From the NCBI GenBank assembly GCA_027023305.1, contig JALVVR010000007.1:1-54263 (forward strand): a DNA stretch of 54,263 nucleotides, read 5' to 3'. Within the stretch, counting starts at the first letter, position 1. Every line of letters begins with the position of its first letter. Source of the DNA: Campylobacterales bacterium. GTDB taxonomy: Bacteria; Campylobacterota; Campylobacteria; Campylobacterales; QNZT01. The position numbers and the translations under genes are program-made. This document shows, one piece after another, positions 26,389 through 35,729 of this stretch. Under the pieces are notes generated by a model, which saw only the letters and a list, made by a program, of their open reading frames with translations, was not told the origin of the DNA and made no database searches.

Positions 26389-27519
26389 TTATTGATAAAA
26401 ATACTCCCAAAAGCTTATCAGCTTTATATTTTCAATCTGTTTAGTTTGATTGTATGTGATTATTATCTTTTTATCTACATCAAAAGGTAGTTTTAAGAGT
26501 CCATTTAGTTCTCTTTTTTGATTTTTTTCATTTAGCTCATAGCATACTTGAAAAGCTGTAATTTTATTATCTTTTTTAGCGATAAAATCACACTCATTGT
26601 CTTTGTTGTAAAAAAAGAGCTCAAAGCCTCTTTTTTGAAGCTCTGTAAATACAAGATTTTCTAAAAGTTTTCCATAATTTGAACTAAAATTAAATCCTAG
26701 TTCCATAAAACCATTGTCAGTTAAATATAGTTTCTTTTTATTGTTTTGTTGCTCTTTTAGTGAATATGAAAAAAGTCTCAATTCCACAAAAGGATAACTA
26801 TCTTCTAAGTATGAGATATACTCTTTTACAGATTTATCATTTATATTTATAGCTTTTGATAGATAGGAGTAGGAGTAAAGTGATGTTAGGTTTGTCAGTG
26901 CATAAAAGCTTAACTCTTTAAAGCTTTTTATATCTCGAACTTTGTTGTTAGATACACAGTCTTTTAGTAAAATAGTATCATAATATGTTTTTAAAATCTC
27001 TCGCTTAAAATCAATATCAGCATCATAAACTTCGACAAAAGAGCCATATCTCATCATACTATCAACTATATTTAAAACTTTTGGTAGATTTTTATTTAAA
27101 CTTAGGTAGTCAGTTATACTATTTTCATGTAATATCTCTTTAAATGACAAAGGATAAACTTGAGTTGTTATATATCTTCCTGTTAAAAGTTTAGCTAGTT
27201 CTCCATTTAAAAGAGATGAGTTTGAACCTGTTATAAATATCTTTGAAAATTCCTCACTATCATATATGCTTTTTACAAACTTTTCCCAGCCATCTATAGC
27301 TTGAACTTCATCTAAAAATAGATATTTTATTTCTTTAGATGTCAGTTTTTTTGCAGATTGAAGTATAGTATAAAAAGATGTAGCATCATTTGAGTATTTT
27401 ATAAAAAAAGGGTCATCTAGGTTGAGATACAATATCTCTTTGGAATCAACTTTATCACTTAGATAGTTTATCAAAAGCTTGAAAAGTGTAGATTTTCCAC
27501 TTCTCCTTATACCTTGCAA
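26389..27519 (-). CDS. AAA ATPase with DUF4143 domain, start region frameshifted
   Basis: P-loop ATPase of the AAA_14/DUF4143 family. Visible: QGIRRSGKSTLF (Walker A), YLFLDEVQAIDGW (Walker B), FITGSNSSLL (sensor 1), SFKEIL, and a C-terminal nuclease-like DUF4143 region with ECDFIAKKDNK. Only a TTG start is available, directly before Walker A, so the product would lack the usual N-terminus. The same frame stays open upstream to 27627 and encodes YNNISKQTLGKPYKKLYQRD, which looks like the true N-terminus but has no start codon. A good ATG (27635, with AAGGA seven bases upstream) lies one base out of frame across an AAT/ATA repeat. Probably broken or phase-switched. Confidence 0.75.
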   Translation of the reverse strand: MQGIRRSGKSTLFKLLINYLSDKVDSKEILYLNLDDPFFIKYSNDATSFYTILQSAKKLTSKEIKYLFLDEVQAIDGWEKFVKSIYDSEEFSKIFITGSNSSLLNGELAKLLTGRYITTQVYPLSFKEILHENSITDYLSLNKNLPKVLNIVDSMMRYGSFVEVYDADIDFKREILKTYYDTILLKDCVSNNKVRDIKSFKELSFYALTNLTSLYSYSYLSKAININDKSVKEYISYLEDSYPFVELRLFSYSLKEQQNNKKKLYLTDNGFMELGFNFSSNYGKLLENLVFTELQKRGFELFFYNKDNECDFIAKKDNKITAFQVCYELNEKNQKRELNGLLKLPFDVDKKIIITYNQTKQIENIKLISFWEYFYQ

Positions 27520-27668
27520 TACCTGTATATGTTTTGTTTTAAGATTGTTGATAATAGTTTTAAAAACATCTCTTTGATAGAGCTTTTTATATGGTTTTCC
27601 CAGTGTTTGTTTTGAGATATTATTATATTATTCATATTATAATCCTTATTTTTACAACTTATCTCGTA

Positions 27669-28085
27669 TTATACTACATAAATATAAAAGTTATTTGCTA
27701 CTTCTAGGCTATATGAACTATCATTTTTAAAACCAGTTTTTACAACTATCATATTTCCATCAAAATCTTTGTTAAACTCTTTTCCAGTTAGTGCTTTGTA
27801 TTTTTTAGCAAATGCTACTTTATCTTCTGCTACATCACTATGATAAACAACACTTGTTGCCTCTTCATCATCAAACTCATTATAATCTGTTGGATATTTT
27901 CCACTTTCTACTACTTTAAAATCTCTATTTTCTATTACATTGCTTCTAAGTTCTTGAGTATTTGAGTTTTTTGATATTTCTTGGTTTACTGTTGATATTC
28001 CAGCTCCACATCCTGTTAGTAAAAAAGTTGCTGCTAGTAAGATTGTTGCTGCTAGTAAGATTGTTGTTAAGATTGCTTTTTTCAT
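27669..28085 (-). CDS. Small lipoprotein with repeat-expanded signal peptide (PrcB-like C-terminus, tentative)
   Basis: A 138-residue lipoprotein. The signal peptide contains two copies of ILLAAT encoded by a tandem 18-bp repeat, and the lipobox is LTGC. The mature part is charged. Its last 35 residues, FDGNMIVVKTGFKNDSSYSLEVANNFYIYVV-like, remind me of the start of the PrcB C-terminal domain, but the domain would be cut short, so this is only a suggestion. It precedes the DUF4143 ATPase gene on the same strand by 34 bases. The function is unknown. Confidence 0.65.
   Translation of the reverse strand: MKKAILTTILLAATILLAATFLLTGCGAGISTVNQEISKNSNTQELRSNVIENRDFKVVESGKYPTDYNEFDDEEATSVVYHSDVAEDKVAFAKKYKALTGKEFNKDFDGNMIVVKTGFKNDSSYSLEVANNFYIYVV
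28027..28062. repeat. Tandem 18-bp repeat inside a signal-peptide coding region
   Basis: Two exact copies of GTTGCTGCTAGTAAGATT (28027-28044 and 28045-28062) followed by a degenerate third copy. On the minus strand each copy encodes six residues of the hydrophobic core of the lipoprotein signal peptide, so copy-number change keeps the reading frame and only lengthens or shortens the helix. Confidence 0.85.
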
Positions 28086-28156
28086 TTTCTTTTCCTTTTG
28101 TTTAGTTATAAAAGCTAAAGCAAAAGGTGTTCTAATTTTTACTTTTTAAGAGTTAG

Positions 28157-28717
28157 TTATGTTAAATTTAACTCTTTTTTAAAATTATTGTATTTTTCTT
28201 TTGTAGTTTTTATGGTTAGGATAACATTTTGGGAAAAATCTTTGTTTATAATCTTTATCTTATGTTTATTTGCTAAGTATTCAAATCTTTGAAAATTAGT
28301 GTACTCTACCTCATCAACAAACTCATCTTCATCTTCATACTCAAAAAACTCTGCATCTTTTATAGCTAGGTTTGCTGAGTCACTGTATGCTCTTACAAGT
28401 CCTCCAGTGCCAAGTTTCACTCCACCAAAATATCTAACAGTTATGATAGCTGTATTTACTATCTCTTTTCCTTGAAGTGGTGCTAGGGTTGGTTTGCCTG
28501 AAGTTCCTTTTGGTTCTCCATCATCACTTGAATTTTCTACTATTTGGGAGTATTGGTTTAAGTAGCGGTAGGCATAGACAAAATGTCTAGCCTTTGGGTG
28601 TTCTTGTTTTAGAGTTTTTAAAAGAGAGTCAAACTCACTATATGGGCATATATGAGATATAAACTTTGACTTTTTCTCTTCAAACTCACTTTTACAGTGC
28701 TTTTTTACTACTAACAA
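28157..28717 (-). CDS. YigZ/IMPACT family protein
   Basis: A 186-residue protein with the UPF0029 N-terminal domain: FEEKKSKFISHICPYSE, HPKARHFVYAYRY, and SSDDGEPKGTSGKPTLAPLQGKE, followed by NTAIITVRYFGGVKLGTGGLVRAYSDSA, the strongly conserved IMPACT motif. A small ferredoxin-like C-terminal domain follows. Homologues bind ribosomes or nucleic acids; the exact role is unknown. Overlaps the DJ-1 gene start by 7 bases. Confidence 0.93.
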   Translation of the reverse strand: MLVVKKHCKSEFEEKKSKFISHICPYSEFDSLLKTLKQEHPKARHFVYAYRYLNQYSQIVENSSDDGEPKGTSGKPTLAPLQGKEIVNTAIITVRYFGGVKLGTGGLVRAYSDSANLAIKDAEFFEYEDEDEFVDEVEYTNFQRFEYLANKHKIKIINKDFSQNVILTIKTTKEKYNNFKKELNLT

Positions 28718-29265
28718 AAGTCAGCCAACAATCCTGCTTTTAACTGCTCGTAAGTTTCAACTCCTACAAGTTTTTTAACTATTTCTAATGCAAAACACAT
28801 AGCAGTTCCTGGTCCTCTTGAAGTTAGGATATTTTCACTCTCGACAACTTTTGCACCCTCTTTAAAGTTTGCATCTTTGATCACTTTCTCATACCCTGGA
28901 TAACAGGTATAATCCTCACCTTTTAGAACTCCTGCACCATATAGTGCGATTGGAGCAGCACAAATAGCACCTACAAGTTTATCTTTTTTGAACTCTTTTA
29001 TAAGTTCTTGCACTTTATCATTATCTCTTAGATTTTCAGCTCCAGGGATTCCACCTGGTAATACCATCATATCAAACTCATTTGATGAAACATACTTTAT
29101 AAGAGTATTAGCTAAAACTGTTATACCATTTGAACCATGAACTGACTCACTCTGGTTTAGTGAAGCAGTAGTAACCTCTACTCCACCCCTTCTAAGTATA
29201 TCTATAATAGATACTGCTTCTATCTCTTCAAATCCATCTGCTAAGGGAACTAAAACTTTTGCCAC
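28711..29265 (-). CDS. DJ-1/PfpI family protein (YajL-like)
   Basis: A 184-residue class I glutamine amidotransferase-like protein. It has VLVPLADGFEEIEAVSIIDILRRGGVEV at the N-terminus, including the conserved Glu beside the active cysteine, and GAICAAPIALYGAGVL with the nucleophilic Cys at the elbow, then SRGPGTAMCFALEIVKKL. DJ-1/YajL proteins are linked to oxidative stress protection and protein or nucleotide deglycation. It lies 10 bases downstream of efp. Confidence 0.9.
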   Translation of the reverse strand: MAKVLVPLADGFEEIEAVSIIDILRRGGVEVTTASLNQSESVHGSNGITVLANTLIKYVSSNEFDMMVLPGGIPGAENLRDNDKVQELIKEFKKDKLVGAICAAPIALYGAGVLKGEDYTCYPGYEKVIKDANFKEGAKVVESENILTSRGPGTAMCFALEIVKKLVGVETYEQLKAGLLADFC

Positions 29266-29275
29266 TTTAAACTCC

Positions 29276-29839
29276 TTATTTTACTTTTTCTAGATATTCG
29301 CCTTTTACTGTATCTACTTTTATAGTATCGCCCTCTAAAACAAAAAATGGCACTTGTACTACTCCACCAGTTTCTAAAGTTGCTGGTTTTTTACCACCTT
29401 GAGAGTCACCTTTGAAGTTTGGTGGAGTTTCTACTATTTGAAGTTCTACTATTTGAGGAAGTTCTACATCTATCGCATTTCCATTATGGAAAAGGATTTC
29501 TACATTCATACCGTCTTTTAGCCATTTTATACCATCTCCAACTTGCTCATGAGATAGTCCTATTTGGTCATAAGTAGCTGTATCCATAAACTGTAAGCTC
29601 TCTCCATCATCATAAAGGTACTGCATAGTTTTTTGTTCCATATCTGGTTTTTCACACTTATCTCCTGCATGAAAAGTTTTTTCTACTACTTTTCCATTCA
29701 TATATGATTTTATCTTACATCTTACAAATGCTGCACCTTTTCCAGGTTTTACATGTTGATACTCTACGATTTTATATGGTGTTCCATTTAATTCTATCTT
29801 AAGACCTTTTTTAAGATCTCCCATTGAAATTGTTGCCAT
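29276..29839 (-). CDS. efp: Elongation factor P
   Basis: Relieves ribosome stalling at polyproline stretches. 187 residues with the KOW-like N-terminal domain [32 protein letters not shown], in which the conserved Lys of PGKGA is the site normally modified, then the OB domains with [20 protein letters not shown] and the C-terminal [20 protein letters not shown]. The start has AGGAGAAAAA before ATG 29839. No EpmA/EpmB gene is seen in the window. Confidence 0.97.
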   Translation of the reverse strand: MATISMGDLKKGLKIELNGTPYKIVEYQHVKPGKGAAFVRCKIKSYMNGKVVEKTFHAGDKCEKPDMEQKTMQYLYDDGESLQFMDTATYDQIGLSHEQVGDGIKWLKDGMNVEILFHNGNAIDVELPQIVELQIVETPPNFKGDSQGGKKPATLETGGVVQVPFFVLEGDTIKVDTVKGEYLEKVK

Positions 29840-29992
29840 TTTTTCTCCTATATTTAGTAAATTTCTTTATTTTATCTAAAGATGTTACAACTCTTCTTAA
29901 AGTATCGTTAAAGTAAAGATTTAATTCATAGATTAAAATTTTTTTATACTATTTAAGGATACAATAACTTATAGATTTTAAAAGGGGTTATT

Positions 29993-31258
29993 GTGAAGTG
30001 GTTATTGTTTATATTTGTTTTTTCTATCTCTTTATTTGCTGATATTTATAGTGGAAGAGTTATAAATGTTCTTAGTGGTAAAGGTATTGCTTATGCTAAG
30101 GTTACATCCAAGATAAATAGTGTTAAAACTGATAAGAGAGGTTATTTTAAAATATATTCTCCTGATAATTATCTATCTGTGAGAGCTAAAGGATATAAAA
30201 GAAGGAGTACATATTTTAATGGTACTAATATAGAGTTACTTCCTTTTAGAACCAAAGCACTATATGTATCTATGAATGCTGTTAAAAATAGAAAAAAACT
30301 TAGAACTATCCTAAATATAGCTGCTAGAACTAGAATAAACACTCTAGTAGTGGATGTAAAGATAGCGAAAGGTTATCTTACTTTTAGAGGACATAACGGA
30401 CTTGCTAGATCCATAGGTGCTTATAGATATAGCTCAAGAGTAAATCCTAAACAATTTGTAAAGTTTTTGAAATCTCATGGAGTTTATCTTATAGCTAGGT
30501 ATCCTGTTTTCAAAGATGATTTACTAGCTAGAAAAAGACCTGGTTTAGCTGTAAAAAAAGGAGGTAAAGTTTTTAGAGATAGGGATAAACTACGATGGGT
30601 AAATCCATATAACTCTTTTGTTCAAAACTACAATATAAACTTAGTTAAAGAGATAGCTAGTTATGGATTTGATGAAATTCAATTTGATTATATAAGATTT
30701 CCTGCTCATAACCATTTAAGGTATAATCATAAAAGTAATCAAAACGAAAGAGTAAAAGCTATTCAAAAATTTTTGAGAAAAGCTAAGTACTCTTTAACCC
30801 CTTACAATGTGTTTACTTCTATAGATACATTTGGGGCATCTTGTTGGACAACTAAAGATGTAGGTATAGGTCATAATCTAAAAAGATTAAAAAAATATGT
30901 TGATTATATATCTCCTATGCTGTACCCATCATGTTTTACTTATGGTATCCCAGGGCTGCGACATCCACTAAATAATAACTATAAAGTTATAAGCGATAGT
31001 ATAAAAAGTTCTATGAGAAAACATAAAATATCTCCTAAACAGTTTAAGCCTTGGCTTCAAGCTTTTAATGATTATGCTTTTGATAGGAGAAGATATGGAC
31101 AAAAACAGTTAAATGATCAGATAAGAGCTTGTGATCATTTAGGAACTTCTGGATGGCTTGTTTGGAATGCAAGTTGTAACTATAAAAAATACTTTCCTTA
31201 CAAAAAGCATCATGAGAAAAGAAGAGTTAAAAGAAGAAAACATCATAAAAAAAAGTAG
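29993..31258 (+). CDS. Secreted putative glycoside hydrolase (DUF4015/GHL15-like TIM barrel)
   Basis: A 421-residue exported protein: signal peptide MKWLLFIFVFSISLFA, a carboxypeptidase-regulatory-like beta domain (GRVINVLSGKGIAYAKV to ~residue 80), then a TIM-barrel region with YVSMNAVKNRKKL, TLVVDVKI, GVYLIARYPVFKDD, GFDEIQFDYIRFP and DYISPMLYPS. The FDEIQFDYIRFP motif is the catalytic-strand signature of the DUF4015 glycosyl hydrolase-like family. The tail is strongly basic (KKHHEKRRVKRRKHH), suited to binding anionic glycan or DNA. GTG start with AAGGGG upstream. Substrate unknown. Confidence 0.82.
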   Translation: MKWLLFIFVFSISLFADIYSGRVINVLSGKGIAYAKVTSKINSVKTDKRGYFKIYSPDNYLSVRAKGYKRRSTYFNGTNIELLPFRTKALYVSMNAVKNRKKLRTILNIAARTRINTLVVDVKIAKGYLTFRGHNGLARSIGAYRYSSRVNPKQFVKFLKSHGVYLIARYPVFKDDLLARKRPGLAVKKGGKVFRDRDKLRWVNPYNSFVQNYNINLVKEIASYGFDEIQFDYIRFPAHNHLRYNHKSNQNERVKAIQKFLRKAKYSLTPYNVFTSIDTFGASCWTTKDVGIGHNLKRLKKYVDYISPMLYPSCFTYGIPGLRHPLNNNYKVISDSIKSSMRKHKISPKQFKPWLQAFNDYAFDRRRYGQKQLNDQIRACDHLGTSGWLVWNASCNYKKYFPYKKHHEKRRVKRRKHHKKK

Positions 31259-31276
31259 TTTCAATAGAAAGAGAAA

Positions 31277-32422
31277 CTAATGTTGTGTTAGAAGATTTGT
31301 AAGGATATTTTTTATCAAAACTTGATTATCGTCGTAGTAGATTATAACTGCTACGATAGATAAAATCACAAAAATCAAGAGTGCGATTTTAAAATAACTA
31401 TATGGTCTTTTACCTGATACTTTTCCATTTCTAGCATTTATAGCAAAATAGTACTCTTTAGAATTGTAACTAAAATGACTCACATACACGGGAAGAAGTA
31501 TATACTTAAACTTTGTATCATGATAGTAACTCTTTAAAAAATCAATCCTTTGCAAATCTCCACCTATATCGGCTCTTACATCATCTCTTATAACAACATC
31601 CATCATCTGTTTTGCTATCTTAAAGCCATCATCTAGTGCTACTTGATAAGTTTGGCTTTTAAAGCCACTTAAAAACTTTTCATCAAACTTTACTATGTTT
31701 TGCAAATCCCAAGGACTTAAAGAGTCTATGATAGATCTAGGTATGCTTTTACTAGCTCCAACCAAAACATCATCGAAAAATCTCTCTACCCTACCACTAG
31801 CAAAACTCCATCTTACTCTTCTCTCCTGCTCTCTAACTCTTCTAACTTCTCCATCTACAACAACATTTCTATCCACAGTTACATAGTAGTAATCTCCTCT
31901 TTGACCATTATACTCACTAATGGTATCAGCATCATAGGTCCAATAAGGGATATATATACCATCTATATCACTACTTAAAACTTTTTTTTCTAAATCATTT
32001 GGAGCAAACCATAAAGAGCCTATCCACTTTTTAAAGCTAACACCAGCCTCTTTTTTGGTTATCTTAAATGGCAAAAGCCCCTCAGGGTGCAAATCATAAA
32101 ATATATCTATATTGGTAATAACAGGAGTGTTACAATATGGGCATTTTGTACTTCTCTGATATGATTTTAACTCAAATTTTCCACCACAACTTGGGCATTT
32201 TGCTTCTATATTTGTAAGTGGTTTTTCACTACTATGAGTTTTTATACTCTGCAAAGCTTTTTGAAAATCATTTTCTTGTAAAAAGGTTGGCTGAATATCT
32301 ATCTTATTTATAAAACCACAATATTCACACTTTTGAGATTGTATAGATGGTGCAAAAACTAAACTTGCACCACACTGTTTACAACTAAATGTAAACTCTT
32401 TAAAAAGTTTTTTATCTTTCAT
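31277..32422 (-). CDS. Zinc-ribbon membrane protein (YdjG-like)
   Basis: A 381-residue protein with two TFIIB-like zinc ribbons at the N-terminus (CKQCG...CEYCG near residues 14-37; CPSCG...CPYC near 66-95), a central domain of about 200 residues with YYVTVDRNVVVDGEVRRVREQ, and one C-terminal membrane helix (IALLIFVILSIVAVIIYY). In B. subtilis, YdjG of this kind works with an SPFH protein and a PspA-like protein at the membrane. It overlaps the SPFH gene by 4 bases and is the last gene of the cassette. Confidence 0.8.
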   Translation of the reverse strand: MKDKKLFKEFTFSCKQCGASLVFAPSIQSQKCEYCGFINKIDIQPTFLQENDFQKALQSIKTHSSEKPLTNIEAKCPSCGGKFELKSYQRSTKCPYCNTPVITNIDIFYDLHPEGLLPFKITKKEAGVSFKKWIGSLWFAPNDLEKKVLSSDIDGIYIPYWTYDADTISEYNGQRGDYYYVTVDRNVVVDGEVRRVREQERRVRWSFASGRVERFFDDVLVGASKSIPRSIIDSLSPWDLQNIVKFDEKFLSGFKSQTYQVALDDGFKIAKQMMDVVIRDDVRADIGGDLQRIDFLKSYYHDTKFKYILLPVYVSHFSYNSKEYYFAINARNGKVSGKRPYSYFKIALLIFVILSIVAVIIYYDDNQVLIKNILTNLLTQH

Positions 32423-33501
32423 GAAAGTGGTGGTGGAGTTAGTAGAGATAGTAACTCTTTTAACTCTTCTATATCCTTAGCTTCTTTCCATCCATCCATA
32501 CCACTACTCCACATAAGAGTATCTCTTTTTATAGAGTGAGATTTTATCATCTCTTCTAGCTCATCTATACTATATGGACCATCTGGTTTTTTATCCTTAG
32601 CTATGTAGTACAGTTTTTCAAAAGGCTCTGGCACATACTCTTTTTTTGGTTTTGAGTTATCTGCTTCAAAACTCTTTGCTAACTTTTCAGCCATCGCAAA
32701 ACCTATACCCATACTAGCCATAGATGAAGTATCAGATGAATTTTCAAGTGCATTTGCACTCTTGTATTTTAAGTATTTATCAAGATTTCCAACTGCTCCC
32801 ATACTACTTCTCTCATCGATAGCTTTTTCAACAGCCTCTGGAACTGAGATATTTTCTATTTTAAAGTTTAAAAGTTCCAATCCATACTCGCTAAACTCAT
32901 CTTTTAACTGCTCTTCTATGTATTTACTAAACTTTTCATACTCACTTGCCATATCTATAACTGGGATTTTTGAACTAGCTACGATAGAGGTAAACTTAGT
33001 AATTATCAAGTTTCTTAGTCCTGCTTTTATATCATCAAGTTCAAAGTTTTGATTTGTACCTACAAGTTCAAATATGATTTTTTTAGGGTCATTTATCCTT
33101 ATCTCATAAGTTCCAAAGGCTCTTAGCCTTACTATACCAAACTCTTTATCTCTTAGGATTATAGAATTTTTTGTACCCCATTTTAAATCGTTAAACCTTC
33201 TTAGGTTACAGTAGTAAACCTCAGCTTTAAATGGAGAGTTAAAACCATGATCCCAATGTTGCAAAGTTGATAGAATTGGAATATTTTTAGTCTCCAACTC
33301 ATAAATCCCAGGTCCTAAAATATCAGCAACTTCACCTTCGTTTACAAAAACTGCACTTTGGGCTTGTCTAACTATCAGTTTTGCTCCATATTTTATCTCA
33401 TTTTGAAATCTAGGAAATCTCCACACAAGAGTGTCATTGCTCTCATCAAGCCACTCTATAACATCTATAAATTCACCAAAAATTCTATCCCAAAGTCCCA
33501 C
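32419..33501 (-). CDS. SPFH-domain 'virion core'-like protein with C-terminal GYF_2 domain (YdjI-like)
   Basis: The 360 residues begin MGLWDRIFGEFIDVIEWLDESNDTLVWRFP, the YdjI/virion core signature. An SPFH region follows (LIVRQAQSAVFVNEGEVADILGPGIYEL, later VRLRAFGTYEIRINDP and YGLELLNFKIENISVP). A C-terminal GYF_2 module (YYIAKDKKPDGPYSIDELEEMI, MWSSGMDGWKEA) would bind proline-rich or partner peptides. Family members scaffold membrane-stress assemblies. It lies 3 bases downstream of telA and overlaps the zinc-ribbon gene. Confidence 0.85.
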   Translation of the reverse strand: MGLWDRIFGEFIDVIEWLDESNDTLVWRFPRFQNEIKYGAKLIVRQAQSAVFVNEGEVADILGPGIYELETKNIPILSTLQHWDHGFNSPFKAEVYYCNLRRFNDLKWGTKNSIILRDKEFGIVRLRAFGTYEIRINDPKKIIFELVGTNQNFELDDIKAGLRNLIITKFTSIVASSKIPVIDMASEYEKFSKYIEEQLKDEFSEYGLELLNFKIENISVPEAVEKAIDERSSMGAVGNLDKYLKYKSANALENSSDTSSMASMGIGFAMAEKLAKSFEADNSKPKKEYVPEPFEKLYYIAKDKKPDGPYSIDELEEMIKSHSIKRDTLMWSSGMDGWKEAKDIEELKELLSLLTPPPLS

Positions 33502-33504
33502 TTT

Positions 33505-34890
33505 TTATGCCTTTATTTTTCTTTTTTCTGCTGCTACTAGAGCATTTTTTAGTTGGTCTTCTATTTTTACAAGCTCTATTTCAGCTTCTTTTCTAGCTTT
33601 TTTAGCTTTGTAAGTTATATCTAGAGACTCATTTATACTATCTATCAAAGTTTTATTTGCTTTTTTGATGCTTTCTATATCAAATACTCCTCTATTTGCT
33701 TGTTCAGTTATCTCTTTTGTTGCTTCTTTTAGTTTTTTAGCATTTTCTTCTAAAAGTTCATTTGTAAAATCTTGTGCAGCTTTTATACTTTCACTTGCTT
33801 TTTTACTTCTAAAGATAGTAACTGCTTGGGCTAATTGATTTTTCCAGAGTGGAAGAGTGTTTACCATAGTTGAGTTTATCTTTTCTACTAAAGTTTTATT
33901 ATTATCTTGGATAAGTCTTATACTCGGCAAAGATTGAAGAGCTACCATACGAGAAAGTTTTAAGTCATGAACTCTAGCTTCCAAAGCTGTTATCAATGCT
34001 CTTTTATCTCTGATACCTAATCTTTTTTCTAACTTTTTATTACCTTTTGCATCGCTTTCTAAAGATAAAAGTTCACTATTTAACTCTTTTACTTTATAAG
34101 CTCCAGCTGCTATATAGTCATCTAAATCTTTGATAAACTCCATATTTGCTTTATAAAGTCTCTCTAGTGAAGTTACATCTACTAAAAGCTTTGATTTTTT
34201 ATCTTCTAGGTCATCTACTATTTTATCTATCTGCACTCTTACATCATCATATTTTGCTAAAAACTTCTCAACTGGTGATGCAAATCCAAATATTTTAGAT
34301 AAAAATCCTTGCTTTTTGGTAGGATCTAACTCATCTATATCAAAGCCTTTTAAGGTTGTAACCAATTTTGTAAGATTTTCTCCAGCATATCCTAAATCTT
34401 TACTTTTTACACCCTCAAGCATACTTTCACTAACACGATTTATCGCTTCTTGTGCACGAGAACCAAAGAAGATTATAGAGTGTCTATCTTTTACTTCCTG
34501 TGCTAAAACTTCTACTTTAGCTTGTTTTGAGTCATCTAGTTTGTCATGAAGAGTTATACCCTCATTTTCTAGTTCATCGTCTAGTGTCAGTGAAACTTCT
34601 TTTTCCTCACTTTCCTCACTTTCTTCACTCTTGTTTTCTTCTTTTGTTTCTTGTTGCTCTTCTGGCTTTACTGATGTAGTATCATTTTCGCCTTTAGCTG
34701 AAATTTCACTCTCTTTTTGCTCCTTATTTGAGTTACCCTCTTGTGCTACTTCTACTTCTTTTGCTTCAACTTCTTCTTTATTTGGAGTTTTTTCTACTTC
34801 TTCCTCTTTTTTTTCAGTTCCTTCACTTATATCTAAGACTTCAACCACATCTTTTACTTGTTCTTTCCAATCTTTGTTTTTATCTTTCAT
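33505..34890 (-). CDS. TelA family toxic-anion resistance protein
   Basis: A 461-residue coiled-coil protein. The acidic, low-complexity N-terminal ~130 residues (repeated EESEESEEKE-like) precede the TelA domain with FGSRAQEAINRVSESML, LLVDVTSLERLYKANMEFIKDLDDYIAAG and ALQSLPSIRLIQDNNKTLVEKINSTMVNTLPLWKNQL, all standard for TelA/KlaA-type proteins linked to tellurite and stress resistance. ATG 34890 is used because it follows a GAAGGAG site; a frame to 35022 would overlap xpaC by 127 bases. Cytosolic, peripheral to the membrane. Confidence 0.9.
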   Translation of the reverse strand: MKDKNKDWKEQVKDVVEVLDISEGTEKKEEEVEKTPNKEEVEAKEVEVAQEGNSNKEQKESEISAKGENDTTSVKPEEQQETKEENKSEESEESEEKEVSLTLDDELENEGITLHDKLDDSKQAKVEVLAQEVKDRHSIIFFGSRAQEAINRVSESMLEGVKSKDLGYAGENLTKLVTTLKGFDIDELDPTKKQGFLSKIFGFASPVEKFLAKYDDVRVQIDKIVDDLEDKKSKLLVDVTSLERLYKANMEFIKDLDDYIAAGAYKVKELNSELLSLESDAKGNKKLEKRLGIRDKRALITALEARVHDLKLSRMVALQSLPSIRLIQDNNKTLVEKINSTMVNTLPLWKNQLAQAVTIFRSKKASESIKAAQDFTNELLEENAKKLKEATKEITEQANRGVFDIESIKKANKTLIDSINESLDITYKAKKARKEAEIELVKIEDQLKNALVAAEKRKIKA

Positions 34891-34895
34891 GATTT

Positions 34896-35729
34896 TTAAA
34901 CTCCTTCTTCTTTTAATTGTTTTGATAAGGCTTCTATCTGTATGTCCAGCCCAACTAAGTCTTTTTTCTCGAGCAAATCTTTTTGTTCTGTTATTGTGTT
35001 TTTTAACTCTTTTAACATCCATTCATAATTTCTCTCTATATCTTCATCTTGATTTTTGATTTTTGCAAACTCTGCTGTTATATTAACAACTCTTTTTAGA
35101 TAAACCTTAAAAAACTTTCTCACTTTTGATAAAAGTTTTGGATTATCCTCTACTTTTGTTACTAAATCCTCTATCTCTTCTATAATTATATTAAGATTGT
35201 CTTTTATATTTTTGTTATATAGGTTATAGTTTATTTTTTCAAGTTCATTTAACTTTTCTTTTACCTCTTCTATCACTTCTATGGCATCTTTTGTAACTTT
35301 AGAGAGTGTAGAGTTTCCTTTATCTTTTGTTGGGTCTAAGCCATAGTAAAACAAAAATCCAACAGTAGTGGCAAGAGAGAGCATGATAGTAGGAAAAAGT
35401 GAGTTTTCCACACAAAAGTAAGATGCAAAAAAAGTGCCTATACCTAAGATGATAGAGCCTAAAAGTTTATATCTATGTTCTGGAGCAAGGGATAGTTTTG
35501 AAGAGTTGTATTTTTTCTCATTTAAAAAACCTTTTTTAGCTATCTTTACTCCACTAAATAGAATAATATATGCTACAAGATTTAAAACAAATTTTTTTAC
35601 ATCACCACTTATTAGTGAGAAAAAAGTAGCTAGTAGAAGTGGGAATATCAAAACATATAAAAACATGCCACTTATCATGATAGAGTTTTGCTGTTTTGAG
35701 CCATCATATCTCTTTGCTTTTGCTATCAT
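34896..35729 (-). CDS. XpaC family membrane protein (5-bromo-4-chloroindolyl phosphate hydrolysis family)
   Basis: A 277-residue protein. The N-terminal half has two hydrophobic pairs (around residues 18-62 and 90-128). The C-terminal half is a coiled-coil XpaC domain with DAIEVIEEVKEKLNELEKINYNL and RKFFKVYLKRVVNITAEFAKIKNQ. XpaC and TelA genes are very often paired and their products are thought to act together at the membrane; the enzymatic name is historical. Start ATG overlaps the stop of the 35-residue gene (ATGA), and telA follows 5 bases after the stop. Confidence 0.85.
   Translation of the reverse strand: MIAKAKRYDGSKQQNSIMISGMFLYVLIFPLLLATFFSLISGDVKKFVLNLVAYIILFSGVKIAKKGFLNEKKYNSSKLSLAPEHRYKLLGSIILGIGTFFASYFCVENSLFPTIMLSLATTVGFLFYYGLDPTKDKGNSTLSKVTKDAIEVIEEVKEKLNELEKINYNLYNKNIKDNLNIIIEEIEDLVTKVEDNPKLLSKVRKFFKVYLKRVVNITAEFAKIKNQDEDIERNYEWMLKELKNTITEQKDLLEKKDLVGLDIQIEALSKQLKEEGV

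Noticed and set aside
26184..28156. Genomic island integrated at tRNA-Met
   Set aside because: No integrase gene and no second copy of the tRNA 3' end was found, so only a possible remnant is reported.
31256..31278. Short inverted repeat AGTTTC/GAAACT between convergent genes
   Set aside because: Six-base arms with an 8-10 base loop are too weak to call a terminator.
34631..35059. 142-codon Ser/Phe-rich plus-strand frame
   Set aside because: Mirror of the acidic, low-complexity N-terminal coding region of telA and the end of xpaC; the composition is an artefact of the antisense of GAA/GAG codons.
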